A DNA stretch of 64,000 nt, taken from positions 3,038,001 through 3,102,000 of the forward strand of contig CP114119.1 of NCBI GenBank assembly GCA_029959195.1. The letters are read 5' to 3'. The notes under the pieces were generated by a model, which saw only the letters and a list, made by a program, of their open reading frames with translations, made no database searches and was not told where the DNA came from. Shown here in pieces: positions 54,155-64,000 of the stretch. This DNA is from Dictyophora rubrovolvata. Taxonomy: Eukaryota; Basidiomycota; Agaricomycetes; Phallales; Phallaceae. Both the position numbers and the translations under genes were made by a program. Numbering within the stretch: the stretch's first letter is position 1; each line of letters begins with the position of its first letter.

Positions 54155-55114
54155 ATGGCTAGCCAAATCGCGCCTCTCTCTGCTTCTGTAACCCGCATCC
54201 TTTACCTCTTTGACTTCCCGTCAGATCTGAAGACTAGAGATATCCAGGTACGGTTTACTCCCATCTCGTTCCATTTTCTAAAGAGGAATATCTTATGTAG
54301 GCTGCTTTCTCCGACTGGGAAAATGTTAATGGTGGATTCAAGATCAAGTGGAAGGATGATACTAGTCTTTTAATTGTATTTGCTGATGCTTTAACCGGTG
54401 AGTTAGCTCGATGCCCCAACGGTATGATATACTTCAAGAGTTTTTACAAATTTATTATCCTGTTTAGCTAAACGTGCCTATCTTCAAACCCTTGCTTCCC
54501 CTCCCGCTGTATTCAGCTCTCCTACATCTTCCAAAACTGCCACAATCAAACCTTATGATGGCGCCGACGCCCAAGCTATCATTCAGGCTGTTAACGCTCG
54601 CGCGCACTCTCACAATGGCTCTAGATCACACCGCTCTTCCGTATCCATCAACGGTTTTCCCAACAACAGAAAAACGCAACTTTCAATGTCGACCTCGGTT
54701 GGATCATTGGCTAGTATGGCTGGTATTCCGGAAGCTTCGCCAGTAGCAATGACAGGAACCCCAACGCTGATCTCGCCGTTGAATACGATTGCTCGCGATC
54801 ATTCACCGACTTTACCTAATGTCCCTGCACACCCTACTCTCACTTCATTGATTAATCTTTCTCTACCTATTAACGCCGATTCAGGCGATGGATTCGTTTC
54901 TACTCAGCCTCCTACAGCTACCAATGATCCATCTGGTGTCTCTTCTGAAACTCACGGTACTCCTCCCCGTATTGGTGATCCTGGACGTCGTATGGTCGGT
55001 CATGCATTAGGGATTCGGCATCCCAGTTTGAATAACAACCGTTCTCCGTCTTCTCCATCTGCCACTGTTGAGCAAGTCCAGCAAAATCTCGCTGGTCTAA
55101 CAGTCCAAGAGTAG
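54155..55114 (+). CDS. R3HCC1-like protein with RRM-type domain
   Basis: Three exons (54155-54247, 54301-54397, 54468-55114) give 278 aa. The N-terminal ~75 residues form an RRM-like fold typical of the R3HCC1/R3HCC1L C-terminal region: ILYLFDFPSDLKTRDIQAAF, SDWENVNGGFKIKWKDDTSL, then LIVFADALTAKRAYL. The remainder is Ser/Thr/Pro-rich and probably disordered, ending ATVEQVQQNLAGLTVQE. RNA binding or mRNA-decay linkage is suggested for relatives but is inference here. Frame intact. Confidence 0.7.
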
Positions 55115-55526
55115 TTCTACAATTCTGTACGTTTTATTCACGGCTAGCTTTTTCTCTCCCTGTCGCTTCTCTTTTGCCTTATTCCTTTTTGTACTTGCCC
55201 ATTCCTTCATGTCGTGCATCATGACTATCCTGGCGAGGTGGTCTTATCATCGGCTTCTTCCCTACGTAAAAGTTTCCTGTAAATAATCAGGTCTTCCTCT
55301 TGCCATTTGCATCGTGTTATAATGCTCGTTAGTTGGCGCTCTATGTAACGAATTATTTATACCAATTCGTAAACAACTTCAAGTGCATATTACAGTGAAG
55401 CATCGGTCACGGTTACCTGACTTTTACGGTCACAGTCGACCTCTCCTAAATGACTTGATCTGTTTCCTAGTCCATCACGATACCACTGGACGTCGGGAAA
55501 CCGATTGTGTATTGATGATAGGCATT
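55115..55526. other. Intergenic, 412 bp
   Basis: 3' flank of the R3HCC1-like gene and promoter of the kinase. No feature recognised. Confidence 0.3.
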
Positions 55527-57458
55527 ATGTCCGAAGCGGCGTTCGATGTTATTCCTTACTCAGTGAGTATTTACATAACTGTTGTTGCACCTTCGAGAGT
55601 CGGACACAGACCTCTTCTTGTTCAGGATATCAAAGGAAATTGGAAGAAAATAGGCTCAGGCTCTTTTGGACATGTTTATAAAGGTAGTCTCTCCCTTTGC
55701 TTTTCTTTCTATCCATTTATCATTATCTGTTGATCTAGGTTCCTATCTTGGTATCGATGTTGCGATCAAGGAGGTCTTACCTTCCACGGACTACGACGTT
55801 GCGAAGTACTTTGAAAGAGAGTATCGTTTAATGAAAGAAGCCCGACATCCCAATGTGGTTCTATACCTAGGACTATCCCGAGCACCCGACGGACGTATCT
55901 TCATCATATCTGAATTCGTAGAAGGAGGTAATCTTCGAATGTACATCTACGACAAGTCAAAACCATTTCCTTGGTCATTGCGGATATCCTTTGCTACCGA
56001 TATATGTAGGGCACTCGCCTATCTTCATGCTCGAAAAGTAGTAGTCTTCCCTTCTCCGTTTGACCACTCCTGTTCATCTTGTCACATCATAACAGTGTAT
56101 TCACCGGGATTTGAAAGGAGAAAACTTTCTTCTAACGTCGAACCTTCGTATAAAGATTACAGATTTTGGTTTCGCACGTATAGCGGCACGTAACGACATG
56201 GAATCCAAACGGCTAACATTCTGCGGCACAGACGCGTACATGTCCCCGGAGATACAAACAGGAACTCCTTTCGACCTCCCAACGGATATCTATAGCTTGG
56301 GGATCATCTTTGCAGAAATGGCGGCCCGCCATCTTGCTGATGGTACTCATTTTGCACGCACCGGACCCACTTTCTCTATCGATCCGGATGAAGTACGACG
56401 TCGCGCCTGTCCTGGATGTCCAGAAGCATTCGTAGACCTTACCTTGAGTTGCTTGAAGGATAATCCTGCGGAGAGACCGCTAATTACTGATATTATTGAT
56501 CGTCTGCGGGTTATTGAAGCTGATGTAATTGCGCGACCAGAAAACAAGGACACACATATTGGAAGTATCAGATTCTTGTCAAAGAGCCGTAGACCGGGCC
56601 AGGCACCTAGAATACCTAGCTTCAAGTTTATGCCTGAGGAAACCAATCATGAAGCAGCCATTAACGATAACGATAACGATGGGAATGAGCATGATACAGA
56701 AGAGGACGAGTTGGCGGAAGCTGTGCTGGGGTTGGCGGAAGTGCATCTGAACGACACTGGGAAGGGTGGTGCGTTACTTCGACACTGATTCGTTCATCAA
56801 GTAGGGCTATTAATGCTGATCATTCTGTTTCTTTCTAGAATCTGATCTCCATCCCGAAGTCACATATTCAAATCCTCCTCCTTCTGACTATAGTGCAACT
56901 ATTATTCAAGCCGTGACAACAGCAAGCCCTAGCTTACTTTCCTCGGTCCCGACTATACGCCCTCAGGACAGTCAAGAGCCTCTCCTCAACACAACCAACA
57001 GCATGCAGAGCGCCGATTCGTACTATACTGCGCTGGGCAGTCAGATTAGCGTCGCAACTATACGCAGCGACGGTACCGATCTTAGTCACAATTCGTCGTC
57101 GGCGCCGTTGCCTCGACTACATCGTTTTACACTGATTAAACCTGGCGCGAGACGTTTGCCAATAACGTCTTCCGTTTCTGGTACCAAGTTCGAAGCTCAA
57201 AAGAACTCTGGAGCACCATGGAGTCCTTTTCAGCTTCTATTTTCAAGCGGACTTCTAGTCGCTCGTTGTGGTGTCTGTGGCCAACGTCTCGGTTGGAAAC
57301 CCAGTCTAGAATGCGATGATTGTGGCTTGAGGTATGCGATTGCAAACGTGGTTGAATAATTCACAACTGTTTCTTTTTTTAGATCGCACCTTAAATGCAG
57401 TGACCTGGCCGCATGCGATTGTGGAAACAATAGCCGAGCTAGAAGGATGAACGGATAG
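55527..57458 (+). CDS. Serine/threonine (TKL-like) kinase with C-terminal C1-like zinc finger
   Basis: Six exons (55527-55562, 55626-55683, 55739-56037, 56096-56765, 56839-57331, 57383-57458) join in phase to 543 aa. Kinase domain at about residues 15-290: IGSGSFGHVYKG, VAIKEV (ATP Lys), FEREYRLMKEARHPNVVLYLG, CIHRDLKGENFLL (catalytic loop), DFGFAR, GTDAYMSPEI, TDIYSLGIIFAEM. A disordered linker follows. The last ~45 residues carry CGVCGQRLGW, LECDDCGLRSHLKC and ACDCG, a C/H-rich finger of the C1/PHD-like type placed at the extreme C-terminus. All catalytic residues are present. Substrate unknown. An upstream in-frame ATG at 55515 would add four residues. Confidence 0.85.
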
Positions 57459-58624
57459 TTTACCATTTACGAACTAATTTATGAACAGATCTGTATGAGG
57501 CTACATTGAAGTTTACCAATACAACTACGAAAGCGAGATTTTAACAGCGATTAAGGGTGATGAGGAAGCGCAGCATCTGAGATACTGCAGGATCTGAATT
57601 CGCTTTTAACTTATACCACACTATGGCTAGCTTATGGTATGGGGACGAGTACATTGAACGACGCTGATACCAGTAGACAATGATCATCATCGACAGAAAC
57701 TCGGTAAGAGCAAAATAAGAGCTCACACGTTGTACCTCATTAGGTCCCGAGTTTGTGTCAATTGCTCTGGGTAAAGGGCCGACTCGGCCTGTAGGCATCT
57801 TCTTTGCACTTTGAACTCCTTCGCAGTAAAAATGTTTCAACAATATGATATCGCAATCTTTTCGAAGATTGCCAGCTATACAAGACCTATGGGAGGTCTA
57901 AAGATGACTCAGGACCGGTGATCGGGGAAGTAAAAGTTGCCGTGAGTAGGATAGCTGACGAAATTGCGTCAAGTAATGAAAACGAGATTATATCCATATT
58001 GCAGGTGACTCTCTCAAGTCTCGGTGGATTGTGAGGAGAGAAAAACGGCGATCACCAAATGGGTTTTGACCGTTTGTTCGATGCGTCACTGACTAGTAGC
58101 ATCGTGATAGTCGATCGTTAATCGAAAAAAAAGAACGAACGGAGATTGTTAGAACCTGCCCAAAGGGAACCTTTAGTCCTTCAGCAGAAGTATCCCAAAC
58201 CTCCTAACCAAGGAACGCTCAGATAGCTAGTTTCCAAGATGCGGTGTTGCTCAGCGACAAGACGTATGTTGCTAAATTTGAAAATTGGTTGTTTCTGGTA
58301 TCTGCTGTCCGGCCAGCGGTATAGCGCATTCAGGGAGAACCACGGGATCGAAAGAATGTGCATTGGGACCAGGGTTATTATAAGCTGATCATATTCGTCC
58401 AATTGCATTCAGCCCATGCCATTTGATACACCTATACCTGGTGGCAGCAGATATGCGCAGAAGAAGGACGTCCGTGGTTCAGATCATGCGTTCTTGTGGA
58501 ATGGAAATTCAGGTGGAGAGGTGTATATGTAGTAGCAGTAGTCTTGGGCTGGACTGTTCACAGTTCGCGTGCCGTGACGCGTCACGTTCAGTAACTAAAC
58601 GCTAATTGACGATTCGCCGTCTCA
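57459..58624. other. Intergenic, about 1.2 kb
   Basis: No gene recognised. Minus frames 57843-57541 and 58408-58181 are open (100 and 75 codons) but without domain or clear splicing. The 100-200 bp before 58625 serve as the epsilon-COP promoter by position. Confidence 0.3.
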
Positions 58625-59718
58625 ATGGATTCCTCAAATTCGTACTATGTGAAACAACAATTTACGTTAGGTAGGTTATCCCTCAATCTTGCAGTTGTCT
58701 CATTTCACTGTTTGTTAGGCGCATGGAAATCCATAGTGGATGTTACGCCAGACGAATCCTCGCCGGATTACCACCTGATAAAACTCTACCAGGCTCGCGC
58801 TCTCGTTGCACTGAATCGACCGACAGAAGCCCTTAAAATACTGCCCTCAAATAGCACATTACTTTCAGTTCGCGCTGTCTCGGCTTTGGCTAAATACGTA
58901 GGGAAGCAAGATGGAGATAAGCCCCTTGAAGAAATACGAGATCTTTGCGTCGAAATCGAAGAAGAAGGTGTCGATGATAAGGAGAAAAGTTTGGTCAAAG
59001 TCGTTGCCGGTACCGCTTTTGCACGAGAAGGAGAAATCGAAGAGGCGTTGGAGGTTTTAGGTGCCGGTACTGCAGTTGAGAACCTTGATGCGTGCGTTTT
59101 TTTGTTTTCACTCTCGTGCTTTCCTTTCCCTTCCTCATTCTCAATCTCAACCATAACAGTTTAGCGTTGGTGGTACAGGTTTATCTCTCAATAAATCGCG
59201 TAGATCTAGCGAAGAAGGAATGTGATCGTGCTAGAAAATGGGCGGAAGATGACCTATTACTACAGCATACCGAAGCATCGATTGGCCTATTAACAGGCAA
59301 AGATTCATACGCAAACCCTCATTCCTTTTATATCGAGCAATTACACACCCCCTCCGTGTCTTCTGGTCATCTTCTCGTTTCACGCGGTGTAACGCACCTT
59401 CTACGAGGCGAATTACCCGAAGCACAATCTGACTTTTCAGAAGCTCAAAAACTCCAGTATGGTAAGGTTGATGATGCGCTAGCCGGTGCTATTGTGGCTG
59501 CAGAACTGGCAGGTCGAAAGATGGATATTGGACCCTTGTGGAGGTATGAATTTTCTCGCGTGACTATCATGTTGTTATCCACGGTTCCTGATTATGAGCG
59601 TAGTCAACTATCAGAAACATATCCAGAACACCCCCTGGTGAAGTCTTTGTTGGAAAAAGACACTGAATTTGACGCCTTTGCTAGCCAGTATAATGTACCT
59701 GCCTCAGCGGTGGCTTAA
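58625..59718 (+). CDS. sec28: Coatomer subunit epsilon
   Basis: Four exons (58625-58670, 58719-59091, 59160-59543, 59604-59718) join in phase to 305 aa. It starts MDSSNSYYVKQQFTLGAWKSIV and contains the tandem helical (TPR-like) repeats of epsilon-COP: YQARALVALNRPTEALKIL, AREGEIEEALEVL, VYLSINRVDLAKKECDRARKW, RGVTHLLRGELPEAQSDF, DDALAGAIVAAELAGRK and the C-terminal LSETYPEHPLVKSLLEK. It is a component of COPI, which returns cargo from Golgi to ER. The last intron (59544-59603) has an open read-through frame, but splicing restores the conserved sequence. Frame intact. Confidence 0.93.
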
Positions 59719-60508
59719 CATGCTGTGTAGAAGACTTATTTATATTAAATCCTTAGTCTACCTGTTGAAATCTGTCTGAAATGGCTGATTGATTTCTTTG
59801 GGGCCTACCTCAATGGTCATAGCCTCAATGGTCATAGCAACCTGCCTTCCCCACATTGAGCCACATAAATCTTTATCTGAGTTTCAATTGAAAAAAAAAT
59901 ATAATCTGTCAATCTGTGTTTCATCCTTCAAGTTCCAACACATCTTGCATAGCCATATCTACTTTCAACACCACACTTGTTTTGGAGTCACACTTTATAC
60001 ATTGGCACAAGAAAGGGGACAGTGAGAGATGTGCTTAGATTGGATGGATTGCTGTAGTTTATATGTCAGAGTCATTGAAACTTGGCAACTATTCTTTTTT
60101 AATGATAACACAGGTGAATAATGCTTACTTCACTAATAGAGCTTATATTTCCAAACTCTCAAATTTCAGCATTGTCTTCTTTTTTAGTTCTTTAACCTCT
60201 CTAAACTCTTTAATTACTTATACTAGCATCTTCTTAAATAAAAGTCTTAATTTACTTTTTTCAAATAGAAAACTGGTAAATTCATTATATTAGTTCCAGC
60301 ATAGGAGATAATATAGTATGATAGCATCACTAATATATATAAGCTGGCAAATGTAAGATGAGATTAAGTTTAGAAATATAGTAACTAATTTACTGACCTC
60401 TTGGACAATTGAATTGAGCATCTAGCATACGCCTATGTTTCCTATGAGACTAGGATAAAAAAGTGTGTATCTCCTCCACTGATGAGAAAGACATGGAAAG
60501 GAGAGATA
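59719..60508. other. Start of AT-rich subtelomeric region
   Basis: From about 59.85 kb base composition drops to AT-rich and stays so to the telomere-like array. No gene recognised; open frames encode low-complexity Phe/Asn/Leu. A 15-bp perfect tandem duplicate lies at 59808-59837. Confidence 0.5.
59808..59837. repeat. Tandem duplication of 15 bp (cctcaatggtcatag)
   Basis: Two perfect adjacent copies, 59808-59822 and 59823-59837, just after the epsilon-COP 3' end. Likely replication slippage. Confidence 0.85.
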
Positions 60509-61985
60509 CAGTGACTTACAAAACTGTTCACGCACTTCACTGTTTTGCATGCAAATATTCATAATTCTTCCAATAAATCTGATAAAATCGCGAAAATATT
60601 TGTAAAGATAGCTGGACATAGTAGCTAAAACTTCCATTAAAAATGTATACAATAATTTTCGAGAATTATACATGATATATGCTATTCTACTGTCCCAGGT
60701 CAGATGAACAGTTTTGTCAAGTGCCAAACAAAAATCAGAAAGGGGTATCTATCTAATATGTGATATATCCACCTTTTGCTTTTATCACAGCCTCCACTCT
60801 TCTAAGCATACTCTCAATCAAATCCCGACATTCTTTCAGTTCTATTCCCTCTCAGACAATGCTAACCCTCTCCCAAAACTCATAGATCCCACTGGGGACT
60901 GTTTCATACCCAGAAAGCCTCCTTTCACAACACTCCATAAATGTTCTATTAGATTAAGGTCAGGGGATTGTAGAGGCCATTTCATAACATTGACATCATG
61001 ATTTTGAAACCAAAATTTCGCTTTTTTTAATGTATGCTTGGGGTCATTGTCCTGTTGGAAGATGACTTCTTCAACTGTTTTTTCAAAATGCTCCAAGGAA
61101 CCCTGTAAATCTTCTTGTAGGATTTCACAGTAAAGGTCTGCATTCATTTTCCCATCGATTTTGATCACATATCCTGTTCCATCCCAGCCAAAACAACCCT
61201 ACATCATGATTGAACTACTACCATGTTTGACTGTTCCTTTGACAAATCTTTCATTTATAGATTCCACTAGTTTTTTCAAGTTCATTTTCTCCCATCTGAT
61301 CCAAATCAATTAATCTTTGACTTATCTGACCATACAACATATTTCCAGTCATTTATTGTCTAGTGTTAGTAGGTAACAGCAAAGTTAAGTCTCTCCTTCT
61401 GGTACCTTTGAGAGAGGAATGCTCATTTAATCTTAACAACTGACTTCAAACCTTCACTTTTAAGGCATCATCTAACTGTTTGTATATTCATTACTAAATC
61501 ACACTACTCTCAAAGAATTTGCTAGAGCTGGACAGCAGTGTCCGCCTTTTCAGAGCTGATATATTGCATGCAGAGCCTGACATTATTCGGAGAAAGCAAT
61601 CTCAGACAGCTACTACAGGATTTTTTTTAGTCTGGTCTATGGAGTTTCCCAACTTTATGGACACTACCAATGCTAATACCAACCCTCTGAACAATCTCTC
61701 TGACTGCACAGCCAGAATCTAGAAGAGAGATGATGTTTTGAGTGGTTGAGATGAAGAGCTTCATAGTAGGAAATTTTGACTGTGCTGATACTGATATTTT
61801 TTGCTCAGAATCATGACTAGATATATTGCTTAAAAATAAATGATCACATGACACACATTTAATATTAAAAAAACTGCAGAAAACCTTATTTTACTTTCCA
61901 CTTTTACCAGTAATAAAACTGTTTATATAATGTCAGCCTAAATATTTGTATATAACTCGTGAATACGATGTGTTTTGCTCAAACT
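60509..61985 (-). mobile_element. Decayed Tc1/mariner relic, AT-rich
   Basis: The left terminus at 60509 begins CAGTGACTTACAAAACTG after TA (60507-60508), resembling the TIR of the intact element. An inverted inner copy (gaacagttttgt) lies at 60706-60717, again about 200 bp in. On the minus strand, transposase remains are FPTMKLFISTTQNIISLLDS and GCAVREIVQRVGISIGSVHK (61765-61640), then IDGKMNADLYCEILQEDLQG, FQQDNDPKHTLKKAKFWF and WPLQSPDLNLIEHLWSVVKG (61160-60910). The middle is degraded, with frame changes. A forward inner-type motif (aataaaactgttta) lies at about 61912-61925. The outer right end could not be fixed, so the end coordinate is approximate. Confidence 0.75.
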
Positions 61986-62060
61986 CTCTTAATATCATTA
62001 ATAGCTGGTAAATATATTATTTTGTAAGATATATCTAATTTTCTTACTTTTTTTTAATAG

Positions 62061-62431
62061 GCAAGGCTTGGAAAATTCATACTTTTGTGGATACTGTTGA
62101 TCAGGAATTTATTCCTCATAACAGTCTTTATATGCGTTTTCAGCTTTTATTTAAAGAATGTGAACATCGGAAAACATTTGCTATCAAGGTAAGTATTTGT
62201 TTTTACTCAAACTACTTCTAAACTGTATTTATAGGGCCCCATTCCTACATGTATTTCTGATTGCGTAGAACATTACCATCCTGACAAAGACATTCAATGT
62301 TTCTGTCGTTTTTGTAAAAGATGGTTCCATATCCAGTGCCTCAAAGAAGTTGCTATAGAGGTAGATAATATTGAAGAAACTTTGGAGAAAGCTAGAAGTA
62401 ATTTACAAGGTTCTAATACCCTCAAACAACA
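62061..62431 (+). pseudogene. PHD-finger protein fragment, ended by the telomere-like array
   Basis: Two exon-like pieces (62061-62188, 62235-62431) with a good acceptor (ttttttaatag) and donor (gtaagtattt) read KAWKIHTFVDTVDQEFIPHN, then FQLLFKECEHRKTFAIK and GPIPTCISDCVEHYHPDKD. A zinc-binding segment follows, CFCRFCKRWFHIQCLKEV, in PHD-type spacing, and then a Glu-rich helix. Such BAH/PHD-type proteins are common in mushrooms. The frame runs straight into the repeat array at 62432, so the 3' part is missing. Upstream exons were not found. Confidence 0.55.
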
Positions 62432-62701
62432 GGGTTTAGGGTTTAGGGTTTAGGGTTTAGGGTTTAGGGTTTAGGGTTTAGGGTTTAGGGTTTAGGGTTT
62501 AGGGTTTAGGGTTTAGGGTTTAGGGTTTAGGGTTTAGGGTTTAGGGTTTAGGGTTTAGGGTTTAGGGTTTAGGGTTTAGGGTTTAGGGTTTAGGGTTTAG
62601 GGTTTAGGGTTTAGGGTTTAGGGTTTAGGGTTTAGGGTTTAGGGTTTAGGGTTTAGGGTTTAGGGTTTAGGGTTTTAGGGGTTTAGGGTTTTAGAGGGTT
62701 T
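62432..62701. repeat. Telomere-like array of TTTAGGG heptamers
   Basis: About 38 copies of TTTAGGG with the G-rich strand running 5' to 3' toward the right, the orientation expected at a right chromosome end. The last ~30 bp become irregular (extra T or G) before the gap. The heptamer is the plant-type repeat; TTAGGG is the usual fungal one. Confidence 0.92.
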
Positions 62702-62801
62702 NNNNNNNNNNNNNNNNNNNNNNNNNNNNNNNNNNNNNNNNNNNNNNNNNNNNNNNNNNNNNNNNNNNNNNNNNNNNNNNNNNNNNNNNNNNNNNNNNNN
62801 N
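62702..62801. other. Assembly gap, 100 N
   Basis: Exactly 100 unknown bases, the conventional length assigned to a scaffold gap of unknown size. Confidence 0.99.
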
Positions 62802-63106
62802 TAAAAAATAAATACTGGTAATAGTGGTATTATAAACCAAACTGATTGTTGATGTTCTATAATTTTAGTGAAATTAAAAGAACCTGTTAGTATAATAATA
62901 ATTAAAATTGCAGAACTTAATACTAATTCATATGAGATCATTGCAGCACTACTTCTAAGAGAACCTAAGAAGGCATATTTAGAGTTAGCTGACCAACCAC
63001 TAAATAGGATACCATATACCCCTAATGAAGATAGAGTTAAAGTATATAATATCCCCATTGAAAAATCAGAGATTACTAGCCCTTGACCAAAAGGAATAAT
63101 TGCCCA
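62802..63106 (-). CDS. nad1: Mitochondrial NADH dehydrogenase subunit 1, internal exon (partial)
   Basis: Minus-strand frame reading WAIIPFGQGLVISDFSMGIL, then LSSLGVYGILFSGWSANSKY, AFLGSLRSSAAMISYELVLS and ILIIIILTGSFNFTKIIEHQ. This is the highly conserved core of complex I subunit ND1 with its membrane helices. The exon starts at 63106 after an intron boundary (upstream sequence loses homology) and is cut by the gap at 62802. Strong A/T bias fits fungal mtDNA. It belongs to the mitochondrial respiratory chain, not to this nuclear chromosome. Confidence 0.9.
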
Positions 63107-64000
63107 CTAAATTGTAAGAATTTATAACAGTATTTATTATTAGGTATTATAATATAAATTCTTTATATTTAAGTTACGCTGTATATTAAACATATCTTCT
63201 ATTAATCTAAATTAATAGAAAGAGTCGCTCACTAAATTAAGTCTTCAGTCTAAATTTAAAAATGATAGTTAATTTATAGGTAATGACATATCCTCTCTAA
63301 ACGTTTTAAACCTAACTTATAATACATTAAAGGGATCATATAAGATTTTACTATTGAGATAAAATTAGCCATAGAAGATTTATTAATACGAATTCTATAG
63401 GACTTATTATTTTTATCATAGATAATTAATCCACAAGATAAATTAAATTTGTTTCTTAAAATATCAATTAGACGTCAAACTTATTCTTCAGAAAAGGAAT
63501 CAGTCCACAAAGTTAAATTGTGTTTTATTTTGTTATATGATCCATCATCCATGATCCAGTAAGCTAAAGAAACAGTTGTTAATTGTTTCTCAGTTTTTAA
63601 AGGAAGGATTTTTATATTTCTATTTAGAACAGGGTATTTCTTGTAAAATTCCTCCATTACCCAATTAAAAAAAGAATATTTTAAAGTAGAAAACGATATA
63701 TCTTTGTGAATTTTACCTGTAAGATTACTTAATTTTCTAGTTAAATTTTTAGGCAGTGTTTTTACATATTCTTGACACTTTAAATATAAATGATTAGCAT
63801 ATTCTTCATTTATAGAAGAAAGATAGAAACGCAACCTAGTATTACCCTTTGTACTATATCTTTCTGCTGATAAATCTCCTAACATTATACCTAAAATTAT
63901 TTATTTTAAATTCTCTTTTGGTTCGGAGGCTACAGGAGTTACTGGTCCTTTTCGCTTTATAATCTTATAAAAGATAGACTCAGTTAAACTTTCTTCTGAT
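63107..64000 (-). other. Mitochondrial intron in nad1 (probable group I), 5' part outside the window
   Basis: AT-rich sequence between the nad1 exon and the window edge, carrying a LAGLIDADG ORF. Homing-endonuclease ORFs of this class sit in group I introns of fungal nad1. I did not fold the intron core. Confidence 0.55.
63274..63885 (-). pseudogene. LAGLIDADG homing endonuclease ORF, with an in-frame TAA
   Basis: From ATG 63885: MLGDLSAERYSTKGNTRLRF (first LAGLIDADG-like motif ILGIMLGDLS spans the start), then TVSLAYWIMDDGSYNK (second motif, Asp-Asp-Gly). A TAA follows DSFSEE at 63481. The same frame then continues with the expected C-terminal sequence (LIDILRNKFNLSCGLIIYDK, MANFISIVKSYMIPLMYYKL) to TAA 63274, with TGA read as Trp under the mitochondrial code. 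The in-frame stop suggests decay or a sequencing error. Such enzymes cut intron-less alleles to spread their intron. Confidence 0.75.

Noticed and set aside
62432-62701. CRISPR-like or satellite array
   Set aside because: The unit is an unspaced 7-bp telomere heptamer; there are no spacers.
62802-64000. Nuclear insertion of mtDNA (NUMT)
   Set aside because: It lies beyond the telomere array and after a conventional 100-N gap, with well-conserved coding sequence, so a scaffolding error is the simpler reading.

Overview
The window reads as nuclear DNA of a filamentous basidiomycete, probably an Agaricomycete. Genes are dense and intron-rich. Introns are mostly 45-60 nt with GT-AG ends and ctnac/ctaat-like branch sites, and several exons are tiny (7, 15, 18 nt). 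The gene set includes a kinase-like PKL family typical of mushrooms. The last 1.2 kb is different: fungal mitochondrial DNA joined after a telomere-like array and a run of exactly 100 Ns. I therefore read the right edge as a chromosome end wrongly scaffolded to mtDNA.

Layout. 1-6.3 kb (-): an MRP/ABCC transporter cut by the left edge. 6.5-9.9 kb (+): a SWIM-type ATP-dependent DNA ligase whose fourth intron carries a complete Tc1/mariner element (6853-8441). 10.1-11.0 kb: an F-box-like protein. 11.7-14.6 kb: a secreted S53 sedolisin of 19 exons, all in phase. 14.8-28.7 kb: an accessory block holding two arms of an inverted segmental duplication. It contains one intact and several broken PKL kinase-like genes, a sedolisin gene fragment, a truncated copy of the large Ser/Pro-rich gene, and that gene itself (20.2-25.5 kb, -). 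31.3-32.5 kb: casein kinase 1. 32.5-37 kb: gene-poor, with another PKL fragment split by a 5'-truncated LINE. 37.1-41.3 kb: divergent SAD1/USP39 and CSN2. 44.7-47.6 kb: a UPF1-like SF1 helicase. 47.7-53.4 kb: two small single-dsRBD genes and a possible third, all on the minus strand. 54.2-59.7 kb: an R3HCC1-like RRM protein, a kinase with a C-terminal zinc finger, and epsilon-COP. 59.7-62.4 kb: AT-rich subtelomeric DNA with a decayed Tc1/mariner relic and a PHD-finger fragment. 62.4-62.7 kb: a TTTAGGG array. Then a 100-N gap, a nad1 exon and a LAGLIDADG ORF.

How the genes relate. CK1, SAD1, CSN2, epsilon-COP, the ligase and the ABC transporter are ordinary housekeeping genes with no operon logic. 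The points of interest are (a) the Tc1/mariner element with a second, inverted copy of its terminal motif about 199 bp inside each end, sitting in an otherwise 54-nt intron; (b) the mini-family of 80-84 aa dsRBD proteins; (c) the inverted duplication that has spread and decayed PKL genes; and (d) the chimeric chromosome end. I saw no virus-like or LTR element, no CRISPR array and no convincing tRNA or rRNA gene. Exon boundaries were worked out by hand from reading frame and splice-site logic and need transcript confirmation.
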